Source: CAWDVB01 sp963824105
Lineage (GTDB): Bacteria; Actinomycetota; Actinomycetes; Propionibacteriales; Nocardioidaceae
DNA: 64,000 nucleotides
Assembly (NCBI GenBank): GCA_963824105.1
Contig: CAWGNN010000009.1
Coordinates: 1-64,000 of the forward strand
Reading direction: 5' to 3'
Shown: positions 34,278 to 42,703 of the stretch, one piece after another
Numbering within the stretch: position 1 is the stretch's first letter
Layout of the letters: each line of letters begins with the position of its first letter
Position numbers and translations under genes: made by a program
The notes under the pieces: model-generated
Told to the model about the DNA's origin: nothing
What the model saw: the letters and a program-made list of their open reading frames with translations, nothing else
Database searches by the model: none

Positions 34278-35249
34278 ATGACCGAGTTCACCCTCGACGT
34301 GCATCTCTCCCCCGACGACCTGGTGACGGGGCTGGTCCGTGACGTCCGTGCCGGACTGTCCTCGAACCCGAAGTGGCTACCCCCGAAGTACTTCTACGAC
34401 GCTCGGGGCTCCGACCTCTTCGAGTCGATCACCCGCCTGCCGGAGTACTACCCGACGCGGGCGGAACGCTCCATCCTGGAGACTCGGGCCGACGAGATCG
34501 CCGCGGCCTCCAACGCGGACACCCTCGTCGAGCTGGGGTCGGGCTCGTCTCAGAAGACGCGCCTGCTGCTCGACGGGCTGGCCCGAGCCGGGACCCTTCG
34601 CCGCTACATCCCAGTGGACGTGTCACCCACCGCACTCGAAGACGCGATGAAGGCGCTCTCCGTGGACTACCCCGCACTCAGCCTGCACGGGATGGTGGGC
34701 GACTTCGAGCGCCACCTGGGGATGATCCCGTCCGGCGGGACCCGGATGTTCGCCTTCCTCGGCGGCACCATCGGCAACCTTTCCCCCGCCGAGCGCCGTA
34801 CCTTCCTCGCCGCGATCCGTGCCGGCCTCGGGCCAGGCGACTCGTTCCTCCTCGGCACGGACCTGGTCAAGGATCGCGACCGGCTGGTGCGTGCCTACGA
34901 CGACGACGCCGGCGTGACCGCGGAGTTCAACCGGAACGTCCTGCATGTCCTCAACAACAGCCTCGATGCCGACTTCGAGGTCGAAGCCTTCGCTCACGTC
35001 GCGGTCTGGGACGAGGAACGGGAGTGGATCGAGATGCGACTTCGGTCGACCCGCGATCAGCGGGTCCGGATCGGGAGCCTGGAGCTGGTCGTCGAGTTCG
35101 CCGCGGGCGAGGAGCTGCGCACCGAGATCTCGGCGAAGTTCACCCGGGAGCGGATCGAGGCCGAGCTGGGGGCGGCCGGGTTCTCGCTCAGCGATTGGTG
35201 GACCGACGAAGCGGGTGACTTCGCCCTGTCACTGGCAGTGCCCGCCTGA
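34278..35249 (+). CDS. egtD: L-histidine N-alpha-methyltransferase EgtD, 323 aa
   Basis: EgtD trimethylates histidine to hercynine. The sequence has the DUF2260/methyltransf_33 core: PPKYFYDARGSDLFESITRL, EYYPTRAERSILETRADEIA, the S-adenosylmethionine loop LVELGSGSSQKTRLLLDGL, VDVSPTALEDA, FLGGTIGNLSPAERRTFL and the C-terminal EWIEMRLRS. It ends the egtABCD run, 12 nt after egtC. egtE, the C-S lyase, is not adjacent. The next gene (M13 peptidase) is on the other strand and converges on it. Confidence 0.96.
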   Translation: MTEFTLDVHLSPDDLVTGLVRDVRAGLSSNPKWLPPKYFYDARGSDLFESITRLPEYYPTRAERSILETRADEIAAASNADTLVELGSGSSQKTRLLLDGLARAGTLRRYIPVDVSPTALEDAMKALSVDYPALSLHGMVGDFERHLGMIPSGGTRMFAFLGGTIGNLSPAERRTFLAAIRAGLGPGDSFLLGTDLVKDRDRLVRAYDDDAGVTAEFNRNVLHVLNNSLDADFEVEAFAHVAVWDEEREWIEMRLRSTRDQRVRIGSLELVVEFAAGEELRTEISAKFTRERIEAELGAAGFSLSDWWTDEAGDFALSLAVPA

Positions 35250-35264
35250 AGCGACTCCCGACGT

Positions 35265-37232
35265 CTACCAGATCCTGACCCGCGCCGGCGGCTCGAGCCA
35301 CAGGGCGTCACCCTCGACGGTGCCGAACGCCTCGTGGAACTCGTCGAGGTTGCGCACGATGTTGGCCCGGAACTCGTCGGGGGAGTGCGGGTCGGTCGTG
35401 AGGTACTGCCGGGCGAGCTCCTGGCGCGTCTTCGACCGCCACACGTGTGCCCAGCTCAGGAACAGGCGCTGAGTGCCGCTGAGACCGTTCACGACAGGCT
35501 CTGGGTCACCGTTGAGGCTGATTCGGTAGGCCTTCAGGGCAATGGTGAGCCCGCCCAGATCGCCGATGTTCTCACCCACCGTCAGCGCTCCGTTGACGTA
35601 CTCGCCGGGCAGATCCCGCGGCGCGAACCTGTTGTACTGCTCGACCAGCGCGTCCTTACGAGCCTCGAAGGCGAGGCGATCCTCGTCGGTCCACCAGTTG
35701 TTCATGTTGCCGAGCTCGTCGTACTGAGAGCCTTGGTCGTCGAAGCCGTGGCCGATCTCATGCCCGATGGCCGCGCCGATGGCGCCGTAGTTCTCGGCGG
35801 GATCGGCATCCGGGTCGAAGAACGGCTTCTGCAGGATGCCGGCAGGGAAAGTGATCTCGTTGGTGCCCGGGTTGTAGTAGGCGTTCACCGTCTGGGGAAG
35901 CATGAACCACTCGCCGCGGTCGACGGGTGAGCCGATCTTGCGCAGTTGCCGGTCGTGCTCGAAGGAGGCGGCTCGACGCGCGTTGCCAAGCAGGTCGCCG
36001 GACGCGACCTCGAGGGCCGAGTAGTCCCTGAACTTGTCGGGGTAGCCGATCTTCGGCAGGAAGGTCTCCAACTTGCGGTACGCCCGCTGCTTGGTCGCCT
36101 CGCTCATCCAGTCCAGGTCACCGATGCTTCGCCGGTAGGCCTCCAGGAGGTTGGCCACGAGCTCGTCCATCATCGCCTTCGACGAGGGCGGGAAGTGACG
36201 GTCCACGTAGATTTCGCCCACCGCCTCGCCCACGGCGTCCTCGACGAAAGCGACTCCGCGCTTCCAGCGCTGCCGCTGCTCGGGGGTCCCGCTGAGGGTC
36301 CGGCCGTAGAAGTCGAAGATGCCCTCGGAGAAGTCCTTGCTGAGGTACGGCGCCGCGGCGCGGATCACCCTCGCCGCCACCCAGTCCTTCCAGACCGGCA
36401 ACGGCACCTCGGCGAGCAACGCCGACAGGTGGGTGAAGAAGCTCGGCTCACGGACGATGACCTCGGCGACGGCCTCATGGGTGGCATCGATCGCGTCGCG
36501 CCAGGCCGCCCAGGGGAAGTGCGGTACCAGGGCGACCAAGTCGTCGAAGGGCATCAGGTTGTAGGTCTTGACCCGGTCGCGGGTCAGACTGCGCTCCCAG
36601 TGCCCGCCCGCGAGGCGCTCCTCGAGGTCGAGGATCCGCTGAGCGGCACCGTCGGCGTCGGGATAGCCGGCGTACCCGAACATCGCGCTCACGTGGGCGA
36701 CGTAGGCCTTGCGGATCTCGGCGAACTTGTCGTCGCGGTAGTAAGACTCGTCCGGGAGGCCGAGACCGCCTTGCACAAGGTTCAGCACATACCGCTCGGA
36801 GTTGGTGTCGTCGGTGTTCACGTAGGCCGCGAAGAACCCTGACCCACCGGTCCGCTCCCGCCGCCCGACGAAGGTCACCAGGTCACTCATGTTCGAGATG
36901 CCGGCCAGTTCCTCGAGGTCGGCACGGATGGGCTCGGCACCGCGAGACTCCACGGCGTCCTCGTCCAGGAACGAGGTGTACAAGCTCCCGATCTGATGTA
37001 GCGGGGACCCGGCTCCGACTGAACCATCGGTCACCGCGCGCGCCGCCTCCTCGACGATGTCGCGGACCTGGTGTCGAGACTCCTCGTCGAGGACGACGAA
37101 CCACCCCCACCGTGCCCGGTCGACGGGAATCTCGGCCGCTTCCAGCCACGCACCATTCACATGCCCGAACAGATCGTCCTGCGGGCGGACCCCATGGTCC
37201 ATTCCCGCCTTGGCGTCGTCGAGGATTGTCAT
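35265..37232 (-). CDS. M13 (neprilysin/PepO) family metallopeptidase, 655 aa
   Basis: Zinc-dependent endopeptidase for oligopeptides. The gluzincin signature is GAAIGHEIGHGFDDQGSQYD, with the third ligand Glu in NIGDLGGLTIALK. The NAYYNPGTNEITFPAGILQ strand that binds the substrate backbone is also present, as is the M13 N-terminal domain (DDLFGHVNGAWLEAAEIP). Start ATG 37232 lies behind GGAGG; the frame upstream would add 13 residues. No signal peptide or membrane anchor is seen, so it is a cytoplasmic or non-classically exported form. It is convergent with egtD. Confidence 0.93.
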   Translation of the reverse strand: MTILDDAKAGMDHGVRPQDDLFGHVNGAWLEAAEIPVDRARWGWFVVLDEESRHQVRDIVEEAARAVTDGSVGAGSPLHQIGSLYTSFLDEDAVESRGAEPIRADLEELAGISNMSDLVTFVGRRERTGGSGFFAAYVNTDDTNSERYVLNLVQGGLGLPDESYYRDDKFAEIRKAYVAHVSAMFGYAGYPDADGAAQRILDLEERLAGGHWERSLTRDRVKTYNLMPFDDLVALVPHFPWAAWRDAIDATHEAVAEVIVREPSFFTHLSALLAEVPLPVWKDWVAARVIRAAAPYLSKDFSEGIFDFYGRTLSGTPEQRQRWKRGVAFVEDAVGEAVGEIYVDRHFPPSSKAMMDELVANLLEAYRRSIGDLDWMSEATKQRAYRKLETFLPKIGYPDKFRDYSALEVASGDLLGNARRAASFEHDRQLRKIGSPVDRGEWFMLPQTVNAYYNPGTNEITFPAGILQKPFFDPDADPAENYGAIGAAIGHEIGHGFDDQGSQYDELGNMNNWWTDEDRLAFEARKDALVEQYNRFAPRDLPGEYVNGALTVGENIGDLGGLTIALKAYRISLNGDPEPVVNGLSGTQRLFLSWAHVWRSKTRQELARQYLTTDPHSPDEFRANIVRNLDEFHEAFGTVEGDALWLEPPARVRIW

Positions 37233-37326
37233 GGCCTCCACCCTAAAGTCCACTCGGTCCTCGTGGGACAAGAATGGTCACCTCACCCCCTTCGGCCGGG
37301 CGCGACCGATGAGTCAGACTGGAAGC

Positions 37327-37617
37327 ATGGCCGAGCAGGTGACCCTGGAGATCCACGACGACGAGATGACCGCCTACGACGCTGAGGGGCGTCGCGTCGG
37401 GATGGTCTTCTTCCGTGAGGCCGACGGTGTGTGGGACTTCCTGTACAGCGAGGTGCCGCGGGAGTACCGCCAACACGGGTACGGCGAGGCGATCACCCGG
37501 GCGGCATTCGCCCTGGCGAAGGAGGAGGGCGTTCTTGTCGAGGCAACGTGTGGGTTCATGCGCCGCGTCGCTCTCCGGGATCCCGAGCTCGCCGGGCAGC
37601 TCGTTCCGCACCGCTGA
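37327..37617 (+). CDS. Small GNAT-like acetyltransferase (COG2388 type), 96 aa
   Basis: This short protein contains the acetyl-CoA binding turn of the GNAT fold in VPREYRQHGYGEAITRAAFA, the R-x-x-G-x-G/A loop, followed by the helix and KEEGVLVEATCGFMRRV. It matches the small stand-alone YidJ/GCN5-like family (about 95 residues), which often has Cys near the catalytic site. I chose ATG 37327; the longer frame upstream overlaps the M13 start region. Acceptor unknown. A 9-bp hairpin covers its stop codon (37613-37636). Confidence 0.8.
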   Translation: MAEQVTLEIHDDEMTAYDAEGRRVGMVFFREADGVWDFLYSEVPREYRQHGYGEAITRAAFALAKEEGVLVEATCGFMRRVALRDPELAGQLVPHR

Positions 37618-37636
37618 GCCGCGCTCTCGGCTCAGC
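37613..37636 (+). terminator. Hairpin at the end of the acetyltransferase gene
   Basis: gctgagccg pairs perfectly with cggctcagc across a 6-nt loop and includes the stop codon. There is no T run, so it is only a possible terminator. Confidence 0.4.
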
Positions 37637-37704
37637 CGGGCGCTCACTCAGGAATCCAGAAGTGCGGCCGCGGCCCCTTCAGGGGCCCCCGGTAGGGTCC
37701 CCGC

Positions 37705-38448
37705 ATGAGTTTCCGCGAGGCGAAGCCGGCCGAGCCCAAGGGAAAGCGGTCCCTGCCGGTCTGGCTCGAGACGATCGTTCTCCTGGTCATCGCACTGGTG
37801 ATCGCCTCGGTCATCAAGGCGTTCTTCGTTCAGATGTTCTTCGTCCCGTCGGGGTCGATGGAGCCGCTGCTGCAGACCAACGACCGGATCCTGGTCGAGA
37901 AGATCTCCTATTGGACCAGCCCGGTCCAACGCGGAGACGTGGTGGTCTTCCAGGATCCGGGGGGAAAGTGGCTCGGACCACTGGGTCACCAGAGGCTCAA
38001 CCTGGTTCAGGACGCGCTGAGCAAGATCGGGCTCTATCCGACTGCCGGGCACCTGGTGAAGCGGGTGATCGGCATCGGGGGCGACGAGGTCAAGTGCTGC
38101 GACGCCAAGGGCCAGATCACCGTGAATGGTGTGCCCCTCACCGAGAAGAGCTACCTCAAGCCCCACGCGAGCCCCTCGAACATGAAGTTCGACGTGGTCG
38201 TGCCGCCGGGAAGCCTCTGGGTTATGGGCGACAACCGTGCGAACAGCGAGGACTCGCGCTACCACCAGAACCTTCCCGGGGGAGGAACCATCCCCGAGTC
38301 GCTGGTCGTGGGGAAGGTCTGGGCCATCGTCTGGCCGTGGAACCGAATATCTCTGGTCCACCGGCCGGCGACCTTCGACGACCCGGCCCTGCTGGCTTCT
38401 CAACCCGCCGGTCCAACCGCTGGCGCTTCACCGGGTCCGAGCGGCTGA
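37705..38448 (+). CDS. lepB: Signal peptidase I, 247 aa
   Basis: Membrane endopeptidase that removes Sec and Tat signal peptides. A short basic cytoplasmic start is followed by one membrane helix (residues 20-43) and then the catalytic Ser51 in FVPSGSMEPLL, the catalytic Lys118 in HLVKRVIGIGGDEV, and the C-terminal motif WVMGDNRANSEDSRYH. The disordered tail is Pro-, Ala- and Ser-rich. The ATG is at 37705. It stands alone here; the ribosomal gene rplS, which is its neighbour in many actinobacteria, is absent. Confidence 0.95.
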   Translation: MSFREAKPAEPKGKRSLPVWLETIVLLVIALVIASVIKAFFVQMFFVPSGSMEPLLQTNDRILVEKISYWTSPVQRGDVVVFQDPGGKWLGPLGHQRLNLVQDALSKIGLYPTAGHLVKRVIGIGGDEVKCCDAKGQITVNGVPLTEKSYLKPHASPSNMKFDVVVPPGSLWVMGDNRANSEDSRYHQNLPGGGTIPESLVVGKVWAIVWPWNRISLVHRPATFDDPALLASQPAGPTAGASPGPSG

Positions 38449-38616
38449 TCGGACCAACGCTCGGCCAAGCAGCTCGAAGGAGCAGCTCGCCGGCAGACGG
38501 TGCTCTGATGCAGCTGCCGTCACTGCTGATCCGGGATGGGGGACCCGACCACGCGTCCTCTAGGCTTCAAGCCATGCCCAGGACGCCAGCATCCTTCGGC
38601 CCAGCATCATCCGAAG

Positions 38617-38652
38617 ATGCCCAAAGGGGTGCCCAGAGGGGCGCCCAGAGGG
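38617..38652. repeat. 12-nt tandem repeat, three copies, before the CtaG-like gene
   Basis: (a/g)(t/c)gcccaaaggg-type units occupy 38617-38628, 38629-38640 and 38641-38652 (consensus gtgcccagaggg). They end 22 nt before ATG 38675. The rest of the 226-nt gap from lepB holds nothing else I recognise. Confidence 0.75.
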
Positions 38653-38674
38653 TCATGGGAGCGGGTGCGCGCAG

Positions 38675-39667
38675 ATGGCCCCACTGACCTGGTCGACGTT
38701 CTTCGGCACCTGGGAGCTCCAGCCGGTCTGGCTCGCCGCTGTGATCCTTGTCGGCGGTGGCTACTTTGTCCTGTGGCGCAGGAGCGCCGGATCCACGGTG
38801 GGCACCTGGAGAGCGGTGTGCTTCCTTGCCGGCCTCGCACTCACCTGGGTCGTGGTCGCATCGGCGATCGCGATCTACGCGCTGTCGATCTTCTGGATGC
38901 ACATGGTCATGCATCTGCTGCTCATCATGGTGGTGCCCGCGCTGCTGGTTCTCGGCCACCCGCTGACAGTCCTGGTCGAGGGTGTGGAGCCCGGCCGTTC
39001 GGAGCGGCTTCGCTCGCTGATCGCCTCCCGACCCATCGGGATGCTCACCCACCCACTCAGCGGGCTGGTCATCTACGGGACGGTCGTGATGGGCACCCAC
39101 CTGTCGGACTTCCTCGATCAGGTTGCCACCCAGGGGTGGCTGGTCTGGGGGGAACAGGTCCTGTACCTCGGGTCGGGCTTCCTCTTCCTGCTCCCGCTGC
39201 TGGGCGAGGAGCCACTGCGACGCAACCCGCCGTACCTGATCCGCCTGATCATCTTGATGGCCGCGGGAGGGCCGGACACGCTGGTCGGCGTCGTGCTGCT
39301 GCAGACCAACACCGTCCTCTACCCGAAGATGATGGGGGCCCATCCCTCTTGGGCACCGTCGGCGATCACCGATCTGCACATCGGTGGCGCGATGATGTGG
39401 GCCGGCGGCGATGGCCTGATGATGGCGATCGGTGTCGCCCTGATGATCACGGTGGTGACCTCACCCACACGCCAGCGCCGCATGACCGGAGGATGGCTGG
39501 AGGACGTCAGGCGAGCGGCCATGGCCGGCCAGATCGCGCAGTCCGGCGCGAGCGGCGCAGACACCGAAGCACCCGGTGCCACGCCCGCGGACACCCTGGA
39601 TCCGGACAGCGATGAGGCCTGGGAGGCCTACAACCGAATGCTTGCTCGACTGCGCGAACGCGAGTAG
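38675..39667 (+). CDS. CtaG-like cytochrome c oxidase assembly / copper protein, 330 aa
   Basis: The protein has seven or more hydrophobic helices. The region FWMHMVMHLLLIMVVPALLV has the spaced His and Met typical of the caa3_CtaG family, and is followed by MLTHPLSGLVIYGTVVM and GGDGLMMAIGVALMITVV. The C-terminal 80 residues are hydrophilic. CtaG of this family is required to build caa3-type oxidase in Bacillus. The sequence is related to the C-terminal half of the CopD-like fusion at 42647-44647. It starts at ATG 38675 and is convergent with the DUF5134 gene, in the copper cluster. Confidence 0.88.
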   Translation: MAPLTWSTFFGTWELQPVWLAAVILVGGGYFVLWRRSAGSTVGTWRAVCFLAGLALTWVVVASAIAIYALSIFWMHMVMHLLLIMVVPALLVLGHPLTVLVEGVEPGRSERLRSLIASRPIGMLTHPLSGLVIYGTVVMGTHLSDFLDQVATQGWLVWGEQVLYLGSGFLFLLPLLGEEPLRRNPPYLIRLIILMAAGGPDTLVGVVLLQTNTVLYPKMMGAHPSWAPSAITDLHIGGAMMWAGGDGLMMAIGVALMITVVTSPTRQRRMTGGWLEDVRRAAMAGQIAQSGASGADTEAPGATPADTLDPDSDEAWEAYNRMLARLRERE

Positions 39668-39677
39668 CCGGGTCCGC

Positions 39678-40316
39678 TCACATGTCCGGCATGGAGCCCG
39701 TGCTGCTGGCGGGGGCGCTGGGCGAGGGGCTCAGGGACGTCCCGGTCGTGGTCGGCAGGTCCTGCATGCCCGTCATCGAGCCCATGGCCGGCGCGGCGTA
39801 CTGCATCGCGAGGAACATGTAGGCCATCCCGACAGTCATCGCGGCAAGGGTGATCCGCATGTCGACTCCGTGCTCGGCGACTCCGAACGCCCTGAACGCG
39901 TATCCCGTGGCCCAGGCGAGCGCTTCCAGCACCGACCAGACGACCAGCGCGATCGTCAGCGGGGCGAAGCGGTGCGACATCATCGCGAACATGTAGATCA
40001 TCCCGGCGAAGTCGATCGTCGAGACCACCCAGATCCGCCAGTTGCCATGAGCGAGCGCCGCGAGTCCACCGGTCACCAGGCTGAGGGCTGAGGCAGCCGA
40101 GAAGATCGCCACTCCGCCCTGCTCGCCGATGGGCATCGTGCCCGGCCAGAACATGTCGATCATCCCGAGCGCCATGACGATGTGGCCCAGGTGCCAGAGC
40201 CTGCCGAAGCCACCGGCCCGCCAGGCGTGCCATCCGTGGGCGATCAGGATCACGGCATAGCCAGACACCGCGAGCACCTGGACCCAGCTGGGTATCCAAC
40301 TGCTGGTCATCGACAT
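39678..40316 (-). CDS. DUF5134 membrane protein, 212 aa
   Basis: About six hydrophobic helices contain many His and Met residues (HGWHAW, HLGHIVMALGMIDMFWPG, MIYMFAMMSHRF), which fits metal handling. The C-terminus is Ser-Pro-Thr rich with Met-Asp-Met at its end. The family DUF5134 is common beside copper genes in actinobacteria. I chose ATG 40316, beginning MSMTSSW; the longer frame runs through the operator region. It is divergent from the CopA gene, with two operator copies in the 96-nt gap. Function unknown, copper-linked by context. Confidence 0.78.
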   Translation of the reverse strand: MSMTSSWIPSWVQVLAVSGYAVILIAHGWHAWRAGGFGRLWHLGHIVMALGMIDMFWPGTMPIGEQGGVAIFSAASALSLVTGGLAALAHGNWRIWVVSTIDFAGMIYMFAMMSHRFAPLTIALVVWSVLEALAWATGYAFRAFGVAEHGVDMRITLAAMTVGMAYMFLAMQYAAPAMGSMTGMQDLPTTTGTSLSPSPSAPASSTGSMPDM

Positions 40317-40339
40317 CGAGTGCGCCCTCCGCCTGGTTC

Positions 40340-40350
40340 TACAAGTTGTC
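40340..40350. promoter_or_regulatory. BlaI/CopY-type operator, copy 1
   Basis: tACAAGTTGTc has the 9-nt core ACAAGTTGT at 40341-40349, 25 nt before the DUF5134 start. The core recurs at 40368-40376 and 44714-44722, and nowhere else that I noticed in the window. Confidence 0.7.
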
Positions 40351-40363
40351 GAGTGGAGTGTAA

Positions 40364-40378
40364 CTACACAAGTTGTAG
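40364..40378. promoter_or_regulatory. BlaI/CopY-type operator, copy 2
   Basis: ctacACAAGTTGTag contains the same core and is flanked by the wider dyad CTACA-CAAGT-TGTAG. It lies 27 nt from copy 1 and about 34 nt before the CopA start, so the two copies cover both divergent promoters. Confidence 0.75.
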
Positions 40379-40411
40379 AGTGTGCACGCCCCCGGCCATC
40401 AAGGAGTATGG

Positions 40412-42703
40412 GTGACGGTTTCGACAGACGGGAACACCCCACCGGCAGAGCCGACCACGGTGGGCGGCCTCCCCATTGCGCCGCGAGCTCAGACCGTGTC
40501 GCTGACGATCACCGGTATGACCTGCGGCGCCTGCGCCAACCGGGTCCAGCACAAGCTGAACAAGCTCGAAGCGGTCGAGGCGACCGTCAACTACGCGACC
40601 GGACGCGCCCGGGTCACCATGGGTCCCGGAGTCGACATCGACGCGCTGGTCGCGACCGTCGAGAAGACCGGGTACGGCGCTATCCCGATCACGCCTCGCG
40701 AGCCCTCGCCGACCGATCTCGAGGCCAAGCGGGTCAAACAGCTGTGGCCGCGGCTCGCCGTGGCCATGCTGGTCGGCGTACCCCTGGGGGACCTCTCCTT
40801 CGAGTTCGTCCTGGCACCGCAACTGCGGTTCCCCGGCTGGCAGTGGTTGCTGTTGGCGATGACGCTGCCCATCGTCACGTGGTGCGCCTGGCCGTTCCAT
40901 CAGGCGGCGTGGCGAAACCTGCGGCATCGCACGACCACGATGGACACCCTCGTCTCGCTCGGCGTCATCTCGGCCGCCCTCTGGTCGATCTACACGATGT
41001 TCTTCACCCAGGCCGATGAGGCCGACCGCAGCGCCTGGGGACTGCTCTTCCGGCCGAGTGGGTCGATCTACCTCGATGTCGTTGCCGGGGTGACCATCTT
41101 CATCCTCGCCGGCAAGCTGGCCGAGGCTCACTCCAAGCACTCCGCGGGCCAGGCGCTGCGGGACCTCGTCGCCTCCGGCACCCGGTCGGTCAGCCGACTG
41201 GAGCCGGACGGGTCGGAGACCAGCATCCCCGTAGAGGACCTGGACGTGGGGGATCTGTTCGTGGTGCGGCCCGGCGAGCAGATCGCCACTGACGGCGAGG
41301 TCGTCGACGGGTTCGCCGGGATCGACGCCAGCGCCATGACCGGAGAATCCGCACTCGCGACGGCAGACGTCGGGACCACCTTGCTCGGCGGCACCGTCGC
41401 GGTCGACGGGCGCCTGACCATCCGCGCGAGCTGCCGGGCCGAGGAAGCAGCCCTGGCGCAGCTGGTGGATCTGGTCGAGCGGGCCTCGAGCGAGAAGGCA
41501 GCGATCCAGCGGCTCGCCGACCGGATCAGCGGGATCTTCGTGCCGACGGTCATCGTCCTCGCGGTGACCACGTTCGGACTCTGGCTGCTCGCGACCGGCT
41601 CGGTGCTTCATTCCTTCGACCCGGCCCTGGCGGTGCTCATCATCGCCTGTCCCTGCGCGCTGGGCCTGGCAACGCCGATGGCGTTGATGGTGGCCGCCGG
41701 TCAGGGCGCACGGCTCGGCGTGTTCGTGAAGTCCCAGCAGGCGCTGGAGTCCGCGCGCCGGATAGACACCGTTGTCTTCGACAAGACCGGGACCCTCACC
41801 CTGGGCCGGATGAACGTCGCCGCCGTCAGGGCTGTCGAGGGATGGGACCCGGAGGCCCTGGCTCGCTTGGCCGCGGCGGTCGAGCACGGGTCGGAGCATC
41901 CGGTCGCGGCGGCCATCCTCGAGCACGCCGTCGCGGTCGGCGCCGAGGTCCCCGCGGCCGAGGAGTTCCGAGCACTGCCCGGCCTGGGAGCGCTCGGGGT
42001 CGTGGAGGGGCATGCGGTCCTCGTCGGATCCGCTCAGCTCCTCGCACGCCAGGGGCTCGACCTCGATGGGCAGCTGCTCACCTGGCGCCGAGAGTTCGAG
42101 GAGACGGGCGCCACGAATGCGTTCGTCGTCGTGGACGGCACTCCGGTGGGCCTGCTCGCACTGCGGGACACCATCAAACCCAGCGCCGCGCCAGCAGTCG
42201 AGGCGCTGCGCGCGATGGGCCTGCGCACAGTCCTCCTCAGCGGAGACCATCGGGGCGCCGCCGAGGCAGTGGCCGCGACACTCGGGATCGACGAGGTGAT
42301 CGCGGAGGTGCTTCCCGCCGAGAAGGCCGCGGCCATCGCCGAGCTGCGCTCCGCGGGACGGGCCGTCGCCATGGTCGGCGATGGGATCAACGACGGGCCC
42401 GCGCTGGCATCGGCCGACCTCGGTCTCGCCGTGATCACCGGGACCGACGTGGCGATCGAGGCCGCGGACGTGATCCTGATCGGCGACGACCTGCGCGCCG
42501 TTCCGGACGCGGTGAGGCTGGCCCGAGCCACCCTCACCACGGTCTACGGCAACCTCGCCTGGGCCTTCGGGTACAACGTGGCGGCGATCCCGTTGGCGGC
42601 GTCGGGCCTGCTCAACCCACTCATCGCCGGTGCCGCGATGGCACTCTCATCGCTCTTCGTGGTCTCCAACAGCCTGCGGCTTCGGCAGATCCGGCCGGCG
42701 TAG
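40412..42703 (+). CDS. Copper-transporting P1B-type ATPase (CopA/CtpA type), 763 aa
   Basis: Exports cytoplasmic Cu+ using ATP. The N-terminal heavy-metal domain has GMTCGACANR (Cys38, Cys41). The membrane CPC motif is Cys413-Pro-Cys415 in IIACPCALGLATP, the phosphorylation site is Asp457 in VVFDKTGTLTLG, HP is in GSEHPVAAAIL, and hinge GDGINDGPALASA is near residue 660. The final helix NPLIAGAAMALSSLFVVSNS is the Cu-type pattern. I chose GTG 40412 because AAGGAG is 7 nt upstream; the longer frame has none. Two operator copies precede it. Its 3' end overlaps the convergent CopD-CtaG gene by 57 nt. Confidence 0.93.
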   Translation: MTVSTDGNTPPAEPTTVGGLPIAPRAQTVSLTITGMTCGACANRVQHKLNKLEAVEATVNYATGRARVTMGPGVDIDALVATVEKTGYGAIPITPREPSPTDLEAKRVKQLWPRLAVAMLVGVPLGDLSFEFVLAPQLRFPGWQWLLLAMTLPIVTWCAWPFHQAAWRNLRHRTTTMDTLVSLGVISAALWSIYTMFFTQADEADRSAWGLLFRPSGSIYLDVVAGVTIFILAGKLAEAHSKHSAGQALRDLVASGTRSVSRLEPDGSETSIPVEDLDVGDLFVVRPGEQIATDGEVVDGFAGIDASAMTGESALATADVGTTLLGGTVAVDGRLTIRASCRAEEAALAQLVDLVERASSEKAAIQRLADRISGIFVPTVIVLAVTTFGLWLLATGSVLHSFDPALAVLIIACPCALGLATPMALMVAAGQGARLGVFVKSQQALESARRIDTVVFDKTGTLTLGRMNVAAVRAVEGWDPEALARLAAAVEHGSEHPVAAAILEHAVAVGAEVPAAEEFRALPGLGALGVVEGHAVLVGSAQLLARQGLDLDGQLLTWRREFEETGATNAFVVVDGTPVGLLALRDTIKPSAAPAVEALRAMGLRTVLLSGDHRGAAEAVAATLGIDEVIAEVLPAEKAAAIAELRSAGRAVAMVGDGINDGPALASADLGLAVITGTDVAIEAADVILIGDDLRAVPDAVRLARATLTTVYGNLAWAFGYNVAAIPLAASGLLNPLIAGAAMALSSLFVVSNSLRLRQIRPA

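Noticed and set aside
40364..42250. Long open frame (628 aa) on the strand opposite CopA
   Set aside because: It is antisense to the CopA ATPase, whose motifs are unmistakable. Its residues are low-complexity (Gly, Arg, Asp, His-rich), as expected of GC-driven shadow frames.
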